NCBI GenBank assembly: GCA_003446545.1 | Contig: DMAO01000213.1 | Coordinates: 1-5,392 of the forward strand | Length of the DNA: 5,392 bases | DNA from: Sphaerochaeta sp. | GTDB lineage: Bacteria; Spirochaetota; Spirochaetia; Sphaerochaetales; Sphaerochaetaceae | Reading direction: 5' to 3' | Part shown: positions 1-5,392 of the stretch, piece by piece | Layout: every line of letters begins with the position of its first letter | Position numbering within the stretch: the first letter of the stretch is position 1 | Made by a program: the position numbers and the translations under genes | The notes under the pieces: model-generated | Database searches by the model: none | Seen by the model: the letters and a program-made list of their open reading frames with translations, nothing else | Told to the model about the DNA's origin: nothing

Positions 1-133
1 GCAAAGAGAAGCCCCTTGCAAGGCATGACTCTTTCTGCCGAATGAATTCGGTTACCACGGCCTTGATCTCCTTTTCTGCATACGGGGTGAACTTCCGCCC
101 AGGAGGTGTATTTCCAAAAGGAACTTTTTCAAG
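1..133 (-). pseudogene. Open reading frame continuing past the TGA of the 85-codon ORF (partial)
   Basis: Directly after the TGA at 136-134, the same minus-strand frame stays open for 44 codons to the window edge. The translation looks like ordinary protein: it begins LEKVPFGNTPPGRKFTPYAE, then a charged, helix-like segment containing EKEIKAVVTEFIRQKE. It has no ATG. The only possible internal start is a GTG at 58-56, with AAGGAG nine bases before it. The simplest reading is the C-terminal part of the upstream gene, cut off by a nonsense mutation. A separate gene starting at the GTG is the alternative. Function is not recognised and the end lies outside the window. Confidence 0.3.
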
Positions 134-391
134 TCAAGGGGCCAACATTTGCCCAGCTTTAGTGATGGAGGAGCGCTTGAGCAGGGGAAACTTGATCCCT
201 ACGCATCCGATTAAGGTGTCTGTTCCCTGTTCGTAGAGCAGTACCTCTACACTGCTTTCATCATAGCCTGCCATACCTGCACAGAACCCAAGGCTTTGGA
301 TTTCCAGTTCAGCTCTATACGTCTTAGTATCAACAACATATTCCTCTGTGATGATATGCTTGTCAAACTTCATTCTAGTTTCATACTGCAT
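134..391 (-). CDS. Hypothetical protein, 85 residues, possibly truncated by TGA
   Basis: The start is well supported: AAGGAG lies eight bases before the ATG at 391-389. The protein is soluble-looking, with no signal peptide or membrane segment. It begins MQYETRMKFDKHIITEEYVV, and strand-like segments follow (roughly residues 25-35 and 47-70, including a VEVLLYEQGTDTLIG stretch), which suggests a small beta-rich fold. I do not recognise a family. It ends at TGA after ...KAGQMLAP, but the frame then stays open for at least 44 protein-like codons, so this may be the front part of a longer gene broken by a stop. It is the last visible ORF of a leftward transcription unit that starts near 672. Its first codons overlap by 22 bases the end (372-370) of the broken ORF upstream. 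Confidence 0.5.
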   Translation of the reverse strand: MQYETRMKFDKHIITEEYVVDTKTYRAELEIQSLGFCAGMAGYDESSVEVLLYEQGTDTLIGCVGIKFPLLKRSSITKAGQMLAP

Positions 392-530
392 TTTCCAATC
401 TCCTTATGTGGTACTTCTAGTGGCCGTAGTTCATCTTCAATGGTCTATGGCTTTCTCTTTTCTCTAACTTTGTCTCTTTTCTGGCCCATATCTTGCGCCA
501 TATTTCTCATGAAGACTAAGCACACCTCAT
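370..530 (-). pseudogene. Remnant of a small gene (frame slip plus in-frame TAG)
   Basis: An ideal SD (AGGAGG) lies six bases before an ATG at 530-528, which overlaps the TGA of the preceding 27-codon ORF as ATGA. That ATG frame meets a stop after four codons. The frame one base away reads as a charged protein: VCLVFMRNMAQDMGQKRDKV, more basic residues to a TAG at 447-445, then TIEDELRPLEVPHKEIGK in the same frame, ending at TGA 372-370. One lost base near the start and one change such as CAG to TAG would turn an intact gene of about 52 codons into what is seen. The preserved SD and the tight overlaps with both neighbours fit a former operon gene. No family is recognised. Chance open sequence is the alternative. 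Confidence 0.3.
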
Positions 531-610
531 AGCTGACCTCCTGTACGCAAAGGAAGGCCCAAGAAGAAAAGAATTGAAAAAATGGGGATTGTTTGGCTGT
601 ACCAAGACAT
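527..610 (-). CDS. Small hydrophobic peptide, 27 residues
   Basis: The ORF starts at ATG 610-608 with GAGGAG six bases upstream, a well-placed ribosome site. After a short polar start (MSWYSQ) comes a hydrophobic run of about 15 residues (TIPIFSILFFLGLPL) that could insert in a membrane, then a short tail with one arginine. The frame remains open upstream to a TTG at 709-707, but that stretch contains the promoter, so the ATG is the better start. Its stop overlaps the next ATG as ATGA, which suggests translational coupling to the broken ORF downstream. It could be a leader peptide, a small membrane protein or a chance ORF; the sequence does not decide. Confidence 0.28.
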   Translation of the reverse strand: MSWYSQTIPIFSILFFLGLPLRTGGQL

Positions 611-679
611 GTAGGGCTCCTCTTTAGCGATTTGTTTTGCGACGCTGCAAGTTGGTTTGTAAATCACGTCGTTTAGCCT

Positions 680-709
680 AGTATAAGAATCTCTAGCGAA
701 ATCTGTCAA
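680..709 (-). promoter_or_regulatory. Sigma70-type promoter pointing left
   Basis: On the minus strand, a perfect -35 box TTGACA (709-704) is followed after 18 bases by TATACT (685-680), five of six matches to the -10 consensus. Transcription would start near 672 and run left through the 27-codon ORF (about 60 bases of leader), the broken ORF and the 85-codon ORF. It is the best promoter match in the left part of the window and faces away from the AEC transporter gene, leaving about 100 bases for divergent control. Confidence 0.6.
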
Positions 710-733
710 GAGCTGAAAATCAGACAGGCAATG

Positions 734-774
734 GTTTCCCTTGCTAGCACTCCCCTAGTGTGATACCGTTTCCC
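734..774 (+). repeat. Direct repeat GTTTCCC flanking a CACT/AGTG inverted repeat
   Basis: GTTTCCC occurs at 734-740 and 768-774, 34 bases apart. Between them lies the small inverted repeat CACT-N5-AGTG (748-760). The cluster sits between the leftward promoter and the AEC gene, where an operator would be expected. The arms are short, so it may be chance. I see no convincing rightward promoter here: TTGCTA (741-746) followed after 17 bases by TACCGT is only a weak match. Confidence 0.2.
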
Positions 775-810
775 CTATCAGTTCAAGTATCTTAGTAGGG
801 TGGTAACACT

Positions 811-1728
811 ATGTGGTCAATTCTTCCGATTCTCCTGTTGTTCGTGCTGGGCTTTATCCTGCAAAAGTCAAAAAGCTTCTCAGAGGCTACAATAGCCGGC
901 ATTAAGCGCATTGTCTCTGACCTAGCCTTGCCGGCCCTGATGTTCCAGGCCTTCTCAAATGTGGAGCTAGAAAGCCGATACCTCCTGCTGGTAGTGACCA
1001 TCTTCGCAGTATGCCTGGTGATGGTACTCTTAGGCAAAGCCCTTGCAAAACCCCTTGGGATGAAGTCTCCCTACTTCCCCCTGATGATGGGAGGCTTTGA
1101 GATGGGAATGCTCGGCTATGCCCTCTTCATTTCAGTCTATGGGGCCGAAAACCTGGGCAAGCTTGCCCTAGTCGACCTGGGACAGGTCCTTTTTGTCTTC
1201 TTTGTCCTGATGGCCTTTCTGATAAAGGAACGCGATGGTGTGCACAATACGAAAGTGCTGCTGCGTCAGTTCCTTACATCCCCAGTCATCATAGCAATAT
1301 TTGCAGGGATCCTGGTAAGTCTTTATGCTAAGAATGTTCCACCCAATCCTCTCTTCACTGCCTTGGGTGAGTTCATCAGCCTGTTAGCAAACCTAACAGT
1401 ACCCCTCATTGCCATATCAATCGGATATGGTATCCATATCAAGGGCGAGGGTATGGCAAAGGCATTCACGACCATCCTTGTCAGGAAAGTCCTTTTGATC
1501 ATACTTGCCTTGCTCATCAACCATTTCCTGGTAGACGGCCTGCTAGGGATGAGTGCCATCTACCGCTATGCAGTGCTTCTGATGTTCCTTACCCCTCCAC
1601 CTTTCATCATCACCATATTCATGCGCTCTGACGACAAGGAGAATGCCGATTATGTGGACAACACCCTTTCGATGGACACCCTGGTTTCCATTATCCTGGT
1701 GATGGTCGCTACAACCGTCTATATATAG
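811..1728 (+). CDS. AEC-family membrane transporter (auxin efflux carrier family)
   Basis: This 305-residue protein is almost entirely hydrophobic and fits the Mem_trans/AEC family (about 300-320 residues, around ten membrane helices). Likely helices are at about 2-18, 33-50, 57-78, 87-110, 117-138, 154-173, 185-207, 222-241, 250-270 and 285-305. The family's broken helix with DLALPALMF is at residues 37-45, and the matching segment NLTVPLIAISIG at 194-205 marks the second half of the inverted repeat. Bacterial members move small organic acids such as malate or malonate; the substrate here cannot be read from sequence. The SD is modest (AGGGTGG, seven bases before ATG). A reductase gene follows after 29 bases, so the pair is probably one operon, and the transported compound may be related to the reductase's 2-oxo acid or hydroxy acid. 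The family call is strong. Confidence 0.88.
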   Translation: MWSILPILLLFVLGFILQKSKSFSEATIAGIKRIVSDLALPALMFQAFSNVELESRYLLLVVTIFAVCLVMVLLGKALAKPLGMKSPYFPLMMGGFEMGMLGYALFISVYGAENLGKLALVDLGQVLFVFFVLMAFLIKERDGVHNTKVLLRQFLTSPVIIAIFAGILVSLYAKNVPPNPLFTALGEFISLLANLTVPLIAISIGYGIHIKGEGMAKAFTTILVRKVLLIILALLINHFLVDGLLGMSAIYRYAVLLMFLTPPPFIITIFMRSDDKENADYVDNTLSMDTLVSIILVMVATTVYI

Positions 1729-1757
1729 GGCTTACCCCTTATTGGAGAAAATACACC

Positions 1758-2768
1758 ATGCGCATAGCTATCTATGGGGCAGGATCTCTGGGCACCATAT
1801 TAGGAGCCTACCTGGCAAGAGGCGGTGTCGAAGCCGACCTCATTACCCGAAATGAAGAGCATATTGCCGCCTTACAGGCAAACGGTGCCAAAGTGGTAGG
1901 TAAAGTTACCTTCACTGTTCCGGTGAAGGCTTTACTTCCCACCCAGATGGAAGGGACGTATGACCTCATCTTCCTGCTTACCAAACAACAGGAAAACCCT
2001 TCAGTCGCCCAATACCTCAAGCAATACCTTGCCCCTGACGGCATGCTCTGCACCATGCAGAACGGCCTGCCTGAACCCCAGCTCACAGAAATCCTGGGCA
2101 AGGGACGGGTCAGCGGCTGTACCATTGGATGGGGGGCAACCAGAAAGGGGCCTGGTGTTTCAGAGCTGACGAGCGAACCTGACAGCCTCTCCTTCAACCT
2201 TGGTATGATAGAAGACCTTGACCAGGAGCCTCTGCAAAGGATTGCCCAGGTACTATCGACTATGGGCACTGTCGAAATAGAGGAGAACTTTTTGGGTGCA
2301 CGGTGGTCCAAACTCCTTATCAACACAGCCTTCAGTGGTGTGGCAACAGTGGTGGGAGGCACCTTTGGTGATGTCATCGACAACAAGGGGGCGAGAATCC
2401 TGGTCCAGAGGGTCATGAAGGAGTGTATGGATGCAGCCCAAGCTCTGAATGTGACCATCGAACCTGTCCAAGGCAAGGATATTGTGAAACTCTTCAATTA
2501 CTCGCACCCAATAAAAAAATGTCTATCCTTCCACCTGATACCCTTTGCCATGAAAAAGCACAGGGCACTCAAACCAAGCATGCTGCAGGACATTGAAAAA
2601 GGCAAACCCTGTGAGGTTGGAGCCATCAATGGCGCTCTCAGCGAACAAGCAAGGCGAGCAGGAGTCCATACCCCGATCAATGATAAGGTCATTGATGTCA
2701 TAACCCGCATAGAGAAGGGAGAACTACATCCAGAGATAGGGAATTTGAACCTGTTTGCTGATCTCTGA
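1758..2768 (+). CDS. Ketopantoate reductase family (PanE/ApbA) dehydrogenase
   Basis: This 336-residue cytoplasmic oxidoreductase belongs to the family that reduces 2-dehydropantoate to pantoate with NADPH. The N-terminal Rossmann fold has the dinucleotide motif GAGSLG (residues 7-12), and TRN at 30-32 follows the second strand. Family positions are present: the lysine in LLTK (76), asparagine in MQNG (102), the likely catalytic lysine K185 in WSKLLINT with N189, the SMLQDIEKGKP segment (274-284), the likely catalytic glutamate E286, and NG at 291-292. GGAG lies ten bases before the ATG. It is some 30 residues longer than E. coli PanE (303), with extra length in the C-terminal domain before SMLQD. 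Many genomes carry several family members of unknown substrate, so true pantoate synthesis is possible but not proven. The AEC gene just upstream hints at a related carboxylate. Family certain, substrate open. Confidence 0.85.
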   Translation: MRIAIYGAGSLGTILGAYLARGGVEADLITRNEEHIAALQANGAKVVGKVTFTVPVKALLPTQMEGTYDLIFLLTKQQENPSVAQYLKQYLAPDGMLCTMQNGLPEPQLTEILGKGRVSGCTIGWGATRKGPGVSELTSEPDSLSFNLGMIEDLDQEPLQRIAQVLSTMGTVEIEENFLGARWSKLLINTAFSGVATVVGGTFGDVIDNKGARILVQRVMKECMDAAQALNVTIEPVQGKDIVKLFNYSHPIKKCLSFHLIPFAMKKHRALKPSMLQDIEKGKPCEVGAINGALSEQARRAGVHTPINDKVIDVITRIEKGELHPEIGNLNLFADL

Positions 2769-2804
2769 TGCATGTTTGCATGGACAAGGCACACACTCTT
2801 GTGC
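2768..2804 (+). repeat. Two short inverted repeats after the reductase gene
   Basis: Starting in the stop codon of the reductase gene, ATGCA-N4-TGCAT (2768-2781) is followed by GCACA-N6-TGTGC (2789-2804). Each could form a five-base stem. No run of T follows, so neither is a typical intrinsic terminator. They could be weak operators, an mRNA processing site or chance. Confidence 0.25.
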
Positions 2805-2816
2805 ATAGTACAAAAC

Positions 2817-2858
2817 GGAGGAAAGCAGATCAGAATGTAGGTTCTGCTAAGATTGACG
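2817..2858 (+). promoter_or_regulatory. Distant SD with hairpin before the exonuclease start
   Basis: A strong SD, GGAGG (2817-2821), lies 13 bases before an ATG at 2835 that is followed at once by TAG, in frame with the exonuclease. AGCAGA (2824-2829) and TCTGCT (2843-2848) can pair as a six-base stem whose 13-base loop holds the ATG-TAG. Formed, the hairpin would bring the SD to about six bases from TTG 2853 and about 12 bases from ATG 2859. Without it no SD lies at a usable distance from any start of the gene. This is an inference from base pairing only. Confidence 0.35.
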
Positions 2859-3365
2859 ATGCCTGATACAATGAACTTCTGTGCAATAGACTTCGAGACC
2901 GCCTGCTACCAACGTGCAAGCGCCTGTGCCGTAGCCTTGGTCAAGGTTCGCGAAGGTAAGCTGGTCGATCAATACTACACCCTCATCAAACCACCCTATG
3001 GCATGGACATCATTCCCGGCTTTACAGCCATCCATGGCATCAGGATGAGAGATGTCGCACATTCCCCGACTTTTGCTGAGGCATGGCCTCTGATGCAAGC
3101 TTTTATCGGTGACGATCTTCTCGTTGCCCATAACAGTAGCTTCGACCGTAGTGTCCTCAGGTACTGCCTCGAGTACTACGACATTGACTACCCTCTTCCT
3201 ACCTTTGCTTGCACCGTCCAATGTGCACGCCGCGCTTGGCCGACTCTGAGAAACCATAAGCTCGATACTGTCAGCAGGCACTTGGGGATACAACTGAAAC
3301 ACCATGAGGCACTAAGCGATTCCTTAGCTTGTGCCAAGATATATCTAGCTGCCAAGGGTTTCTGA
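2859..3365 (+). CDS. Stand-alone DEDDh 3'-5' exonuclease (DnaQ/PolC epsilon-like)
   Basis: This 168-residue single-domain protein belongs to the RNase T/DnaQ exonuclease superfamily, which removes nucleotides from 3' ends using two metal ions. All DEDDh motifs are present: Exo I in AIDFETA (D11, E13), Exo II in AHNSSFD (D96), and Exo III HEALSD (H149, D154). HGIRMRDV after the first third is also typical of this family. It has no polymerase, BRCT or helicase domain, so it is one of the small epsilon-like nucleases rather than the replicative subunit, and its role (repair, RNA or signal-nucleotide turnover) cannot be told. An in-frame TAG at 2838 means the start must be TTG 2853, ATG 2859 or ATG 2871. 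Homologues often begin as MNFVAIDFETA, which favours 2871; the hairpin-spaced SD favours 2853 or 2859. It is preceded by the reductase gene with a 90-base gap. Confidence 0.85.
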   Translation: MPDTMNFCAIDFETACYQRASACAVALVKVREGKLVDQYYTLIKPPYGMDIIPGFTAIHGIRMRDVAHSPTFAEAWPLMQAFIGDDLLVAHNSSFDRSVLRYCLEYYDIDYPLPTFACTVQCARRAWPTLRNHKLDTVSRHLGIQLKHHEALSDSLACAKIYLAAKGF

Positions 3366-3433
3366 TTTCAACAAGGCTGAGAATGAACCATACCCTCTCT
3401 CCGGTACATCCATTTGCCATTTTTGTTAACTCT

Positions 3434-3463
3434 TAGCCAAAGGATTCATCCTTACCTTGGCTA
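3434..3463 (+). repeat. Hairpin with 9-bp stem downstream of the exonuclease
   Basis: TAGCCAAAGG (3434-3443) pairs with CCTTGGCTA (3455-3463) with one bulged A and an 11-base loop. It lies 70 bases after the exonuclease stop and upstream of the sugar operator, where a terminator would be expected. No T run follows on either strand, so it is not a canonical intrinsic terminator. The rest of 3366-3540 shows no credible gene. Confidence 0.3.
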
Positions 3464-3540
3464 CATAGTTCGTGCAAGTTATCATAAGAGGCCTGTCTAG
3501 GAGGAACCAAAGCAGGATTAACCTCTTCAATGTATACAGC

Positions 3541-3556
3541 TTGTAAACGTTTACAA
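3541..3556. promoter_or_regulatory. LacI-family operator (perfect 16-bp palindrome)
   Basis: TTGTAAACGTTTACAA is a perfect 16-bp palindrome with the central CG typical of LacI/GalR-family operators (TGTAAACGTTTACA is also close to CcpA cre sites). It ends five bases before the -35 box of the promoter for the sugar ABC operon. A sugar-responsive LacI-type regulator is therefore likely. Its gene is not in the window. The position just upstream of -35 allows repression by contact or looping, and also activation. Confidence 0.7.
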
Positions 3557-3561
3557 TTTTC

Positions 3562-3590
3562 TTGACAACGTAGGATTTCCATGTAATCAT
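3562..3590 (+). promoter_or_regulatory. Sigma70-type promoter of the sugar ABC operon
   Basis: A perfect -35 box TTGACA (3562-3567) is followed after 17 bases by AATCAT (3585-3590), a four-of-six -10 match helped by an extended -10 TG at 3582-3583. Transcription would start near 3597, giving a leader of about 80 bases before the TTG start of the ATPase gene. The leader contains a small odd palindrome GTATC-A-GATAC (3651-3661) before the SD. The weak -10 suits a controlled promoter. Confidence 0.5.
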
Positions 3591-3676
3591 TTGCTAACGA
3601 GGACTTCAAAGACAAGACACTTAGGATGCTTGTGAAAGGAAATAGTGATCGTATCAGATACAAGAGGGAGGTGGCT

Positions 3677-5173
3677 TTGAACAATACAGTGTTGTCGATG
3701 AAAGCCATAGATAAGCGCTTTTCTGGTGTGCATGCCTTGAAAAAGGTAGATTTCACCCTGAGAGAGGGTGAGATTCATGCCCTTGTAGGCGAAAACGGTG
3801 CAGGAAAATCCACACTCATGAAAGCTCTTACGGGAATTTTTCCCAAGGATTCAGGAGAGATTTATTACCGGGGAAAACTGTTCAATCCACACAGCCCCAA
3901 GCAAGCACTCAACGCAGGAATAGCTATAGTCCACCAGGAACTGAACATGATGGATCATCTCACTGTCGCACAAAACCTTTTCATAGGGCGTGAATCCACC
4001 AAGTTCAAAGGCTTGATGCTTGATCAAAAAAAGCAGAACCAACGAGCCAGAGACCTTCTGAAAAAACTTCACATGGATATTGATGTTGAGCTCAAGCTTG
4101 GGAATCTCACAGTTGGGAAACAACAGATGATCGAGATAGCAAAGGCCGTTAGCTACAACCTTAAGGTGCTCGTTCTCGACGAACCTACAGCTGCACTAAC
4201 CGATACTGAGATTGAAGACCTGTTCACCATTATGAAGGACCTTGCCTCAAAAGGTGTCAGCATGATCTACATCTCCCACCGTCTTGATGAGATTGGGGAG
4301 ATTTCAGACCGGGTTACCGTTCTCCGTGATGGCGAACTTGTCGGGACCAAAGAGACAAGTTCCCTGACCAAGGACGAGATGATCAACATGATGGTCGGAC
4401 GTGTCATCTACGAGCAACCCAAGAGTAAGAGCAATGTTGCCCCTGATGCCCCAGTCGTCCTTAAAATTGAAAACCTCAATTCAGGTGACATGGTCAATGG
4501 TGTCAGCTTCGATCTGCACAAGGGTGAGATTTTGGGGTTTGCAGGCCTGATGGGTGCTGGAAGGACTGAAACAGCGAGGGCCCTGTATGGTGCCGACAAG
4601 GCTACAGGAGCCATTGAAGTCAATGGGAAAAGAGCATCGATAAGCAATCCCATGGATGCAGTCAGACTTGGTATCGGGTATCTGTCTGAGGACAGAAAGC
4701 GCTATGGGCTTGCAACGAAATTATCGGTGATCGATAATGCTGTGATGGCCTCCCATGAGGAGCTTTCACCCTCTTTTCTGGTAAGGAACAAAGCTCTGGT
4801 CAGTTCGACAAAAGAGTATGTGGAAAAGCTATCAATCAAGACCCCCTCCATAGACCAGTTTGTCCTTAACCTCTCTGGAGGAAACCAACAGAAGGTGGTC
4901 ATTGCAAAATGGCTGATCAAAAACAGCTCAATTCTTATATTTGATGAACCTACACGAGGTATCGATGTGGGTGCAAAGAGTGAGATCTATTCCCTGATGA
5001 ATGAGTTGGTCAAGGAAGGTAAGTCTATCATCATGATCAGCTCCGAGCTGACAGAAATATTGAGAATGAGCGACCGGGTTGTGGTAATGAACGAAGGAAG
5101 GATCACTGGAATCCTAGACATAAAAGATGCGACCCAAGAGAAGATCATGGGTTTGGCAACACTTCACAAATAG
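3677..5173 (+). CDS. Sugar ABC importer, double ATP-binding subunit (RbsA/MglA type)
   Basis: This is the cytoplasmic energy-coupling ATPase of a CUT2 (ribose/galactose/xylose-type) importer, 498 residues, with two fused nucleotide-binding domains. Domain 1: Walker A GENGAGKST (38-46), Q-loop Q87 in VHQE, signature LTVGKQQ (144-150), Walker B VLVLDEP (164-170), H-loop H201. Domain 2 is the usual degenerate half: GLMGAGRTE (290-298) with arginine in place of the Walker A lysine, SEDRKR, signature LSGGNQQ (399-405), FDEPTRG (422-428), and serine (S456) at the H-loop position. I chose TTG 3677 because GGAGGTG sits immediately upstream and the protein then begins NNTVLSMKAIDKRF like its homologues. 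The in-frame ATG 3626 would add 17 residues and has no separate SD. Which sugar is carried cannot be read from this subunit. The permease follows after 12 bases. Confidence 0.93.
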   Translation: MNNTVLSMKAIDKRFSGVHALKKVDFTLREGEIHALVGENGAGKSTLMKALTGIFPKDSGEIYYRGKLFNPHSPKQALNAGIAIVHQELNMMDHLTVAQNLFIGRESTKFKGLMLDQKKQNQRARDLLKKLHMDIDVELKLGNLTVGKQQMIEIAKAVSYNLKVLVLDEPTAALTDTEIEDLFTIMKDLASKGVSMIYISHRLDEIGEISDRVTVLRDGELVGTKETSSLTKDEMINMMVGRVIYEQPKSKSNVAPDAPVVLKIENLNSGDMVNGVSFDLHKGEILGFAGLMGAGRTETARALYGADKATGAIEVNGKRASISNPMDAVRLGIGYLSEDRKRYGLATKLSVIDNAVMASHEELSPSFLVRNKALVSSTKEYVEKLSIKTPSIDQFVLNLSGGNQQKVVIAKWLIKNSSILIFDEPTRGIDVGAKSEIYSLMNELVKEGKSIIMISSELTEILRMSDRVVVMNEGRITGILDIKDATQEKIMGLATLHK

Positions 5174-5185
5174 GAGTTGGCAGGT

Positions 5186-5392
5186 ATGGCTACTAACGAG
5201 AATATAGACTTGCAGGAAAAGAAAATCGGCATCAATATGCAGAAACTTCTTGCGCCCTTGGCGCTGGTTATCATTTATGCTTTTTTCGCAATCTTTGGGA
5301 GAAACTTCTTCTCATTCACCACTCTGGTCAATATCCTTGACTCCTCCTACTACATAGGATTCATTGCCATTGGAGTTACCTTTGTCATCATA
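5186..5392 (+). CDS. Sugar ABC importer permease (RbsC type), N-terminal part
   Basis: The first 69 codons of an inner-membrane permease of the BPD_transp_2 (RbsC/XylH/MglC) family, cut by the window end; full members have about 310-350 residues. A short polar cytoplasmic tail of about 17 residues (rich in E, K and N) leads into a first membrane helix (about 20-39, LLAPLALVIIYAFFAIFGRN). The family-typical NFFSFTTLVNIL segment (39-50) and the start of a second helix (GFIAIGVTFVII) follow. AGGAG overlaps the stop codon of the ATPase gene nine bases before this ATG, so the two are translationally coupled. It forms the membrane channel energised by the upstream ATPase. The periplasmic binding protein would be expected nearby, outside the window. 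Confidence 0.9.
   Translation, partial: MATNENIDLQEKKIGINMQKLLAPLALVIIYAFFAIFGRNFFSFTTLVNILDSSYYIGFIAIGVTFVII

Noticed and set aside
100..136. Selenocysteine insertion element after the TGA at 136-134 (minus strand)
   Set aside because: By eye no stable stem-loop lies at the required short distance downstream of the TGA, and no known selenoprotein motif surrounds it.
42..236. Plus-strand open frame of 64 codons at the left edge
   Set aside because: It is antisense to the leftward ORF region, shows no SD and no family feature.
296..532. Plus-strand open frame of 78 codons
   Set aside because: It is antisense to the SD-bearing leftward ORFs and driven by no visible promoter; its serine- and phenylalanine-rich content is typical of antisense to charged coding sequence.
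527..709. 60-codon form of the small leftward ORF starting at TTG 709
   Set aside because: The TTG is part of the -35 box TTGACA, so the first 33 codons span the promoter and leader; only the 27-codon form from ATG 610 has an SD.
1808..2497. Long minus-strand open frame (229 codons) inside the reductase gene
   Set aside because: It lies entirely antisense to a well-supported family gene and its translation is rich in S, P and R with no recognisable motifs, as expected of a shadow frame.
2768..2804. Inverted repeats after the reductase gene as an intrinsic terminator
   Set aside because: The stems are only five bases and no T run follows.
3433..3756. Minus-strand open frame of 107 codons, whose last 49 codons (from ATG 3582) look protein-like
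   Set aside because: Its first part is antisense to the ATPase gene, the internal ATG has no SD, and the frame runs across the promoter and the palindromic operator. A chance frame is more likely.

Overview
The window looks like ordinary bacterial chromosome of medium GC content. The genes have purine-rich Shine-Dalgarno (SD) sites, and the content suits a carbohydrate-scavenging heterotroph. The style of the proteins recalls free-living or commensal spirochaetes of the Sphaerochaeta type, but this is an impression: no rRNA, tRNA or other marker gene is present to settle it.

Left part (1-710, minus strand). A good sigma70-type promoter (680-709) points leftwards into poorly conserved coding sequence. 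In order of transcription this holds a 27-residue hydrophobic peptide ORF (610-527), a stretch that reads as a broken small gene (530-370, a frame slip and an in-frame TAG), and an 85-codon hypothetical ORF with a good SD (391-134). The last ends at a TGA, after which the same frame stays open for 44 codons to the window edge. I read this as a small decaying leftward operon, perhaps left by a mobile element. No family is recognised and no mobile-element gene is visible.

Middle part (811-3365, plus strand). An AEC-family membrane transporter is followed after 29 bases by a ketopantoate-reductase (PanE/ApbA) family dehydrogenase. The two are probably co-transcribed. Then comes a stand-alone DEDDh 3'-5' exonuclease. 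Its SD lies too far upstream of any usable start unless a hairpin between them is formed.

Right part (3366-5392, plus strand). An intergenic region carries a perfect 16-bp LacI-type palindrome (3541-3556) and, just downstream, a sigma70-type promoter. These precede a CUT2 (ribose/galactose-type) sugar ABC importer: a double-ATPase subunit (RbsA/MglA type) starting at TTG, then, 12 bases after its stop, the first 69 codons of an RbsC-type permease that runs off the window. The substrate-binding protein and any regulator would lie outside the window. The palindrome suggests sugar-responsive control by a LacI-family repressor.

I found no CRISPR array, insertion sequence, tRNA or rRNA, and no convincing undescribed system. 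The most noteworthy items are the decaying left operon, the hairpin-bridged ribosome site of the exonuclease, and the operator region of the sugar transporter.
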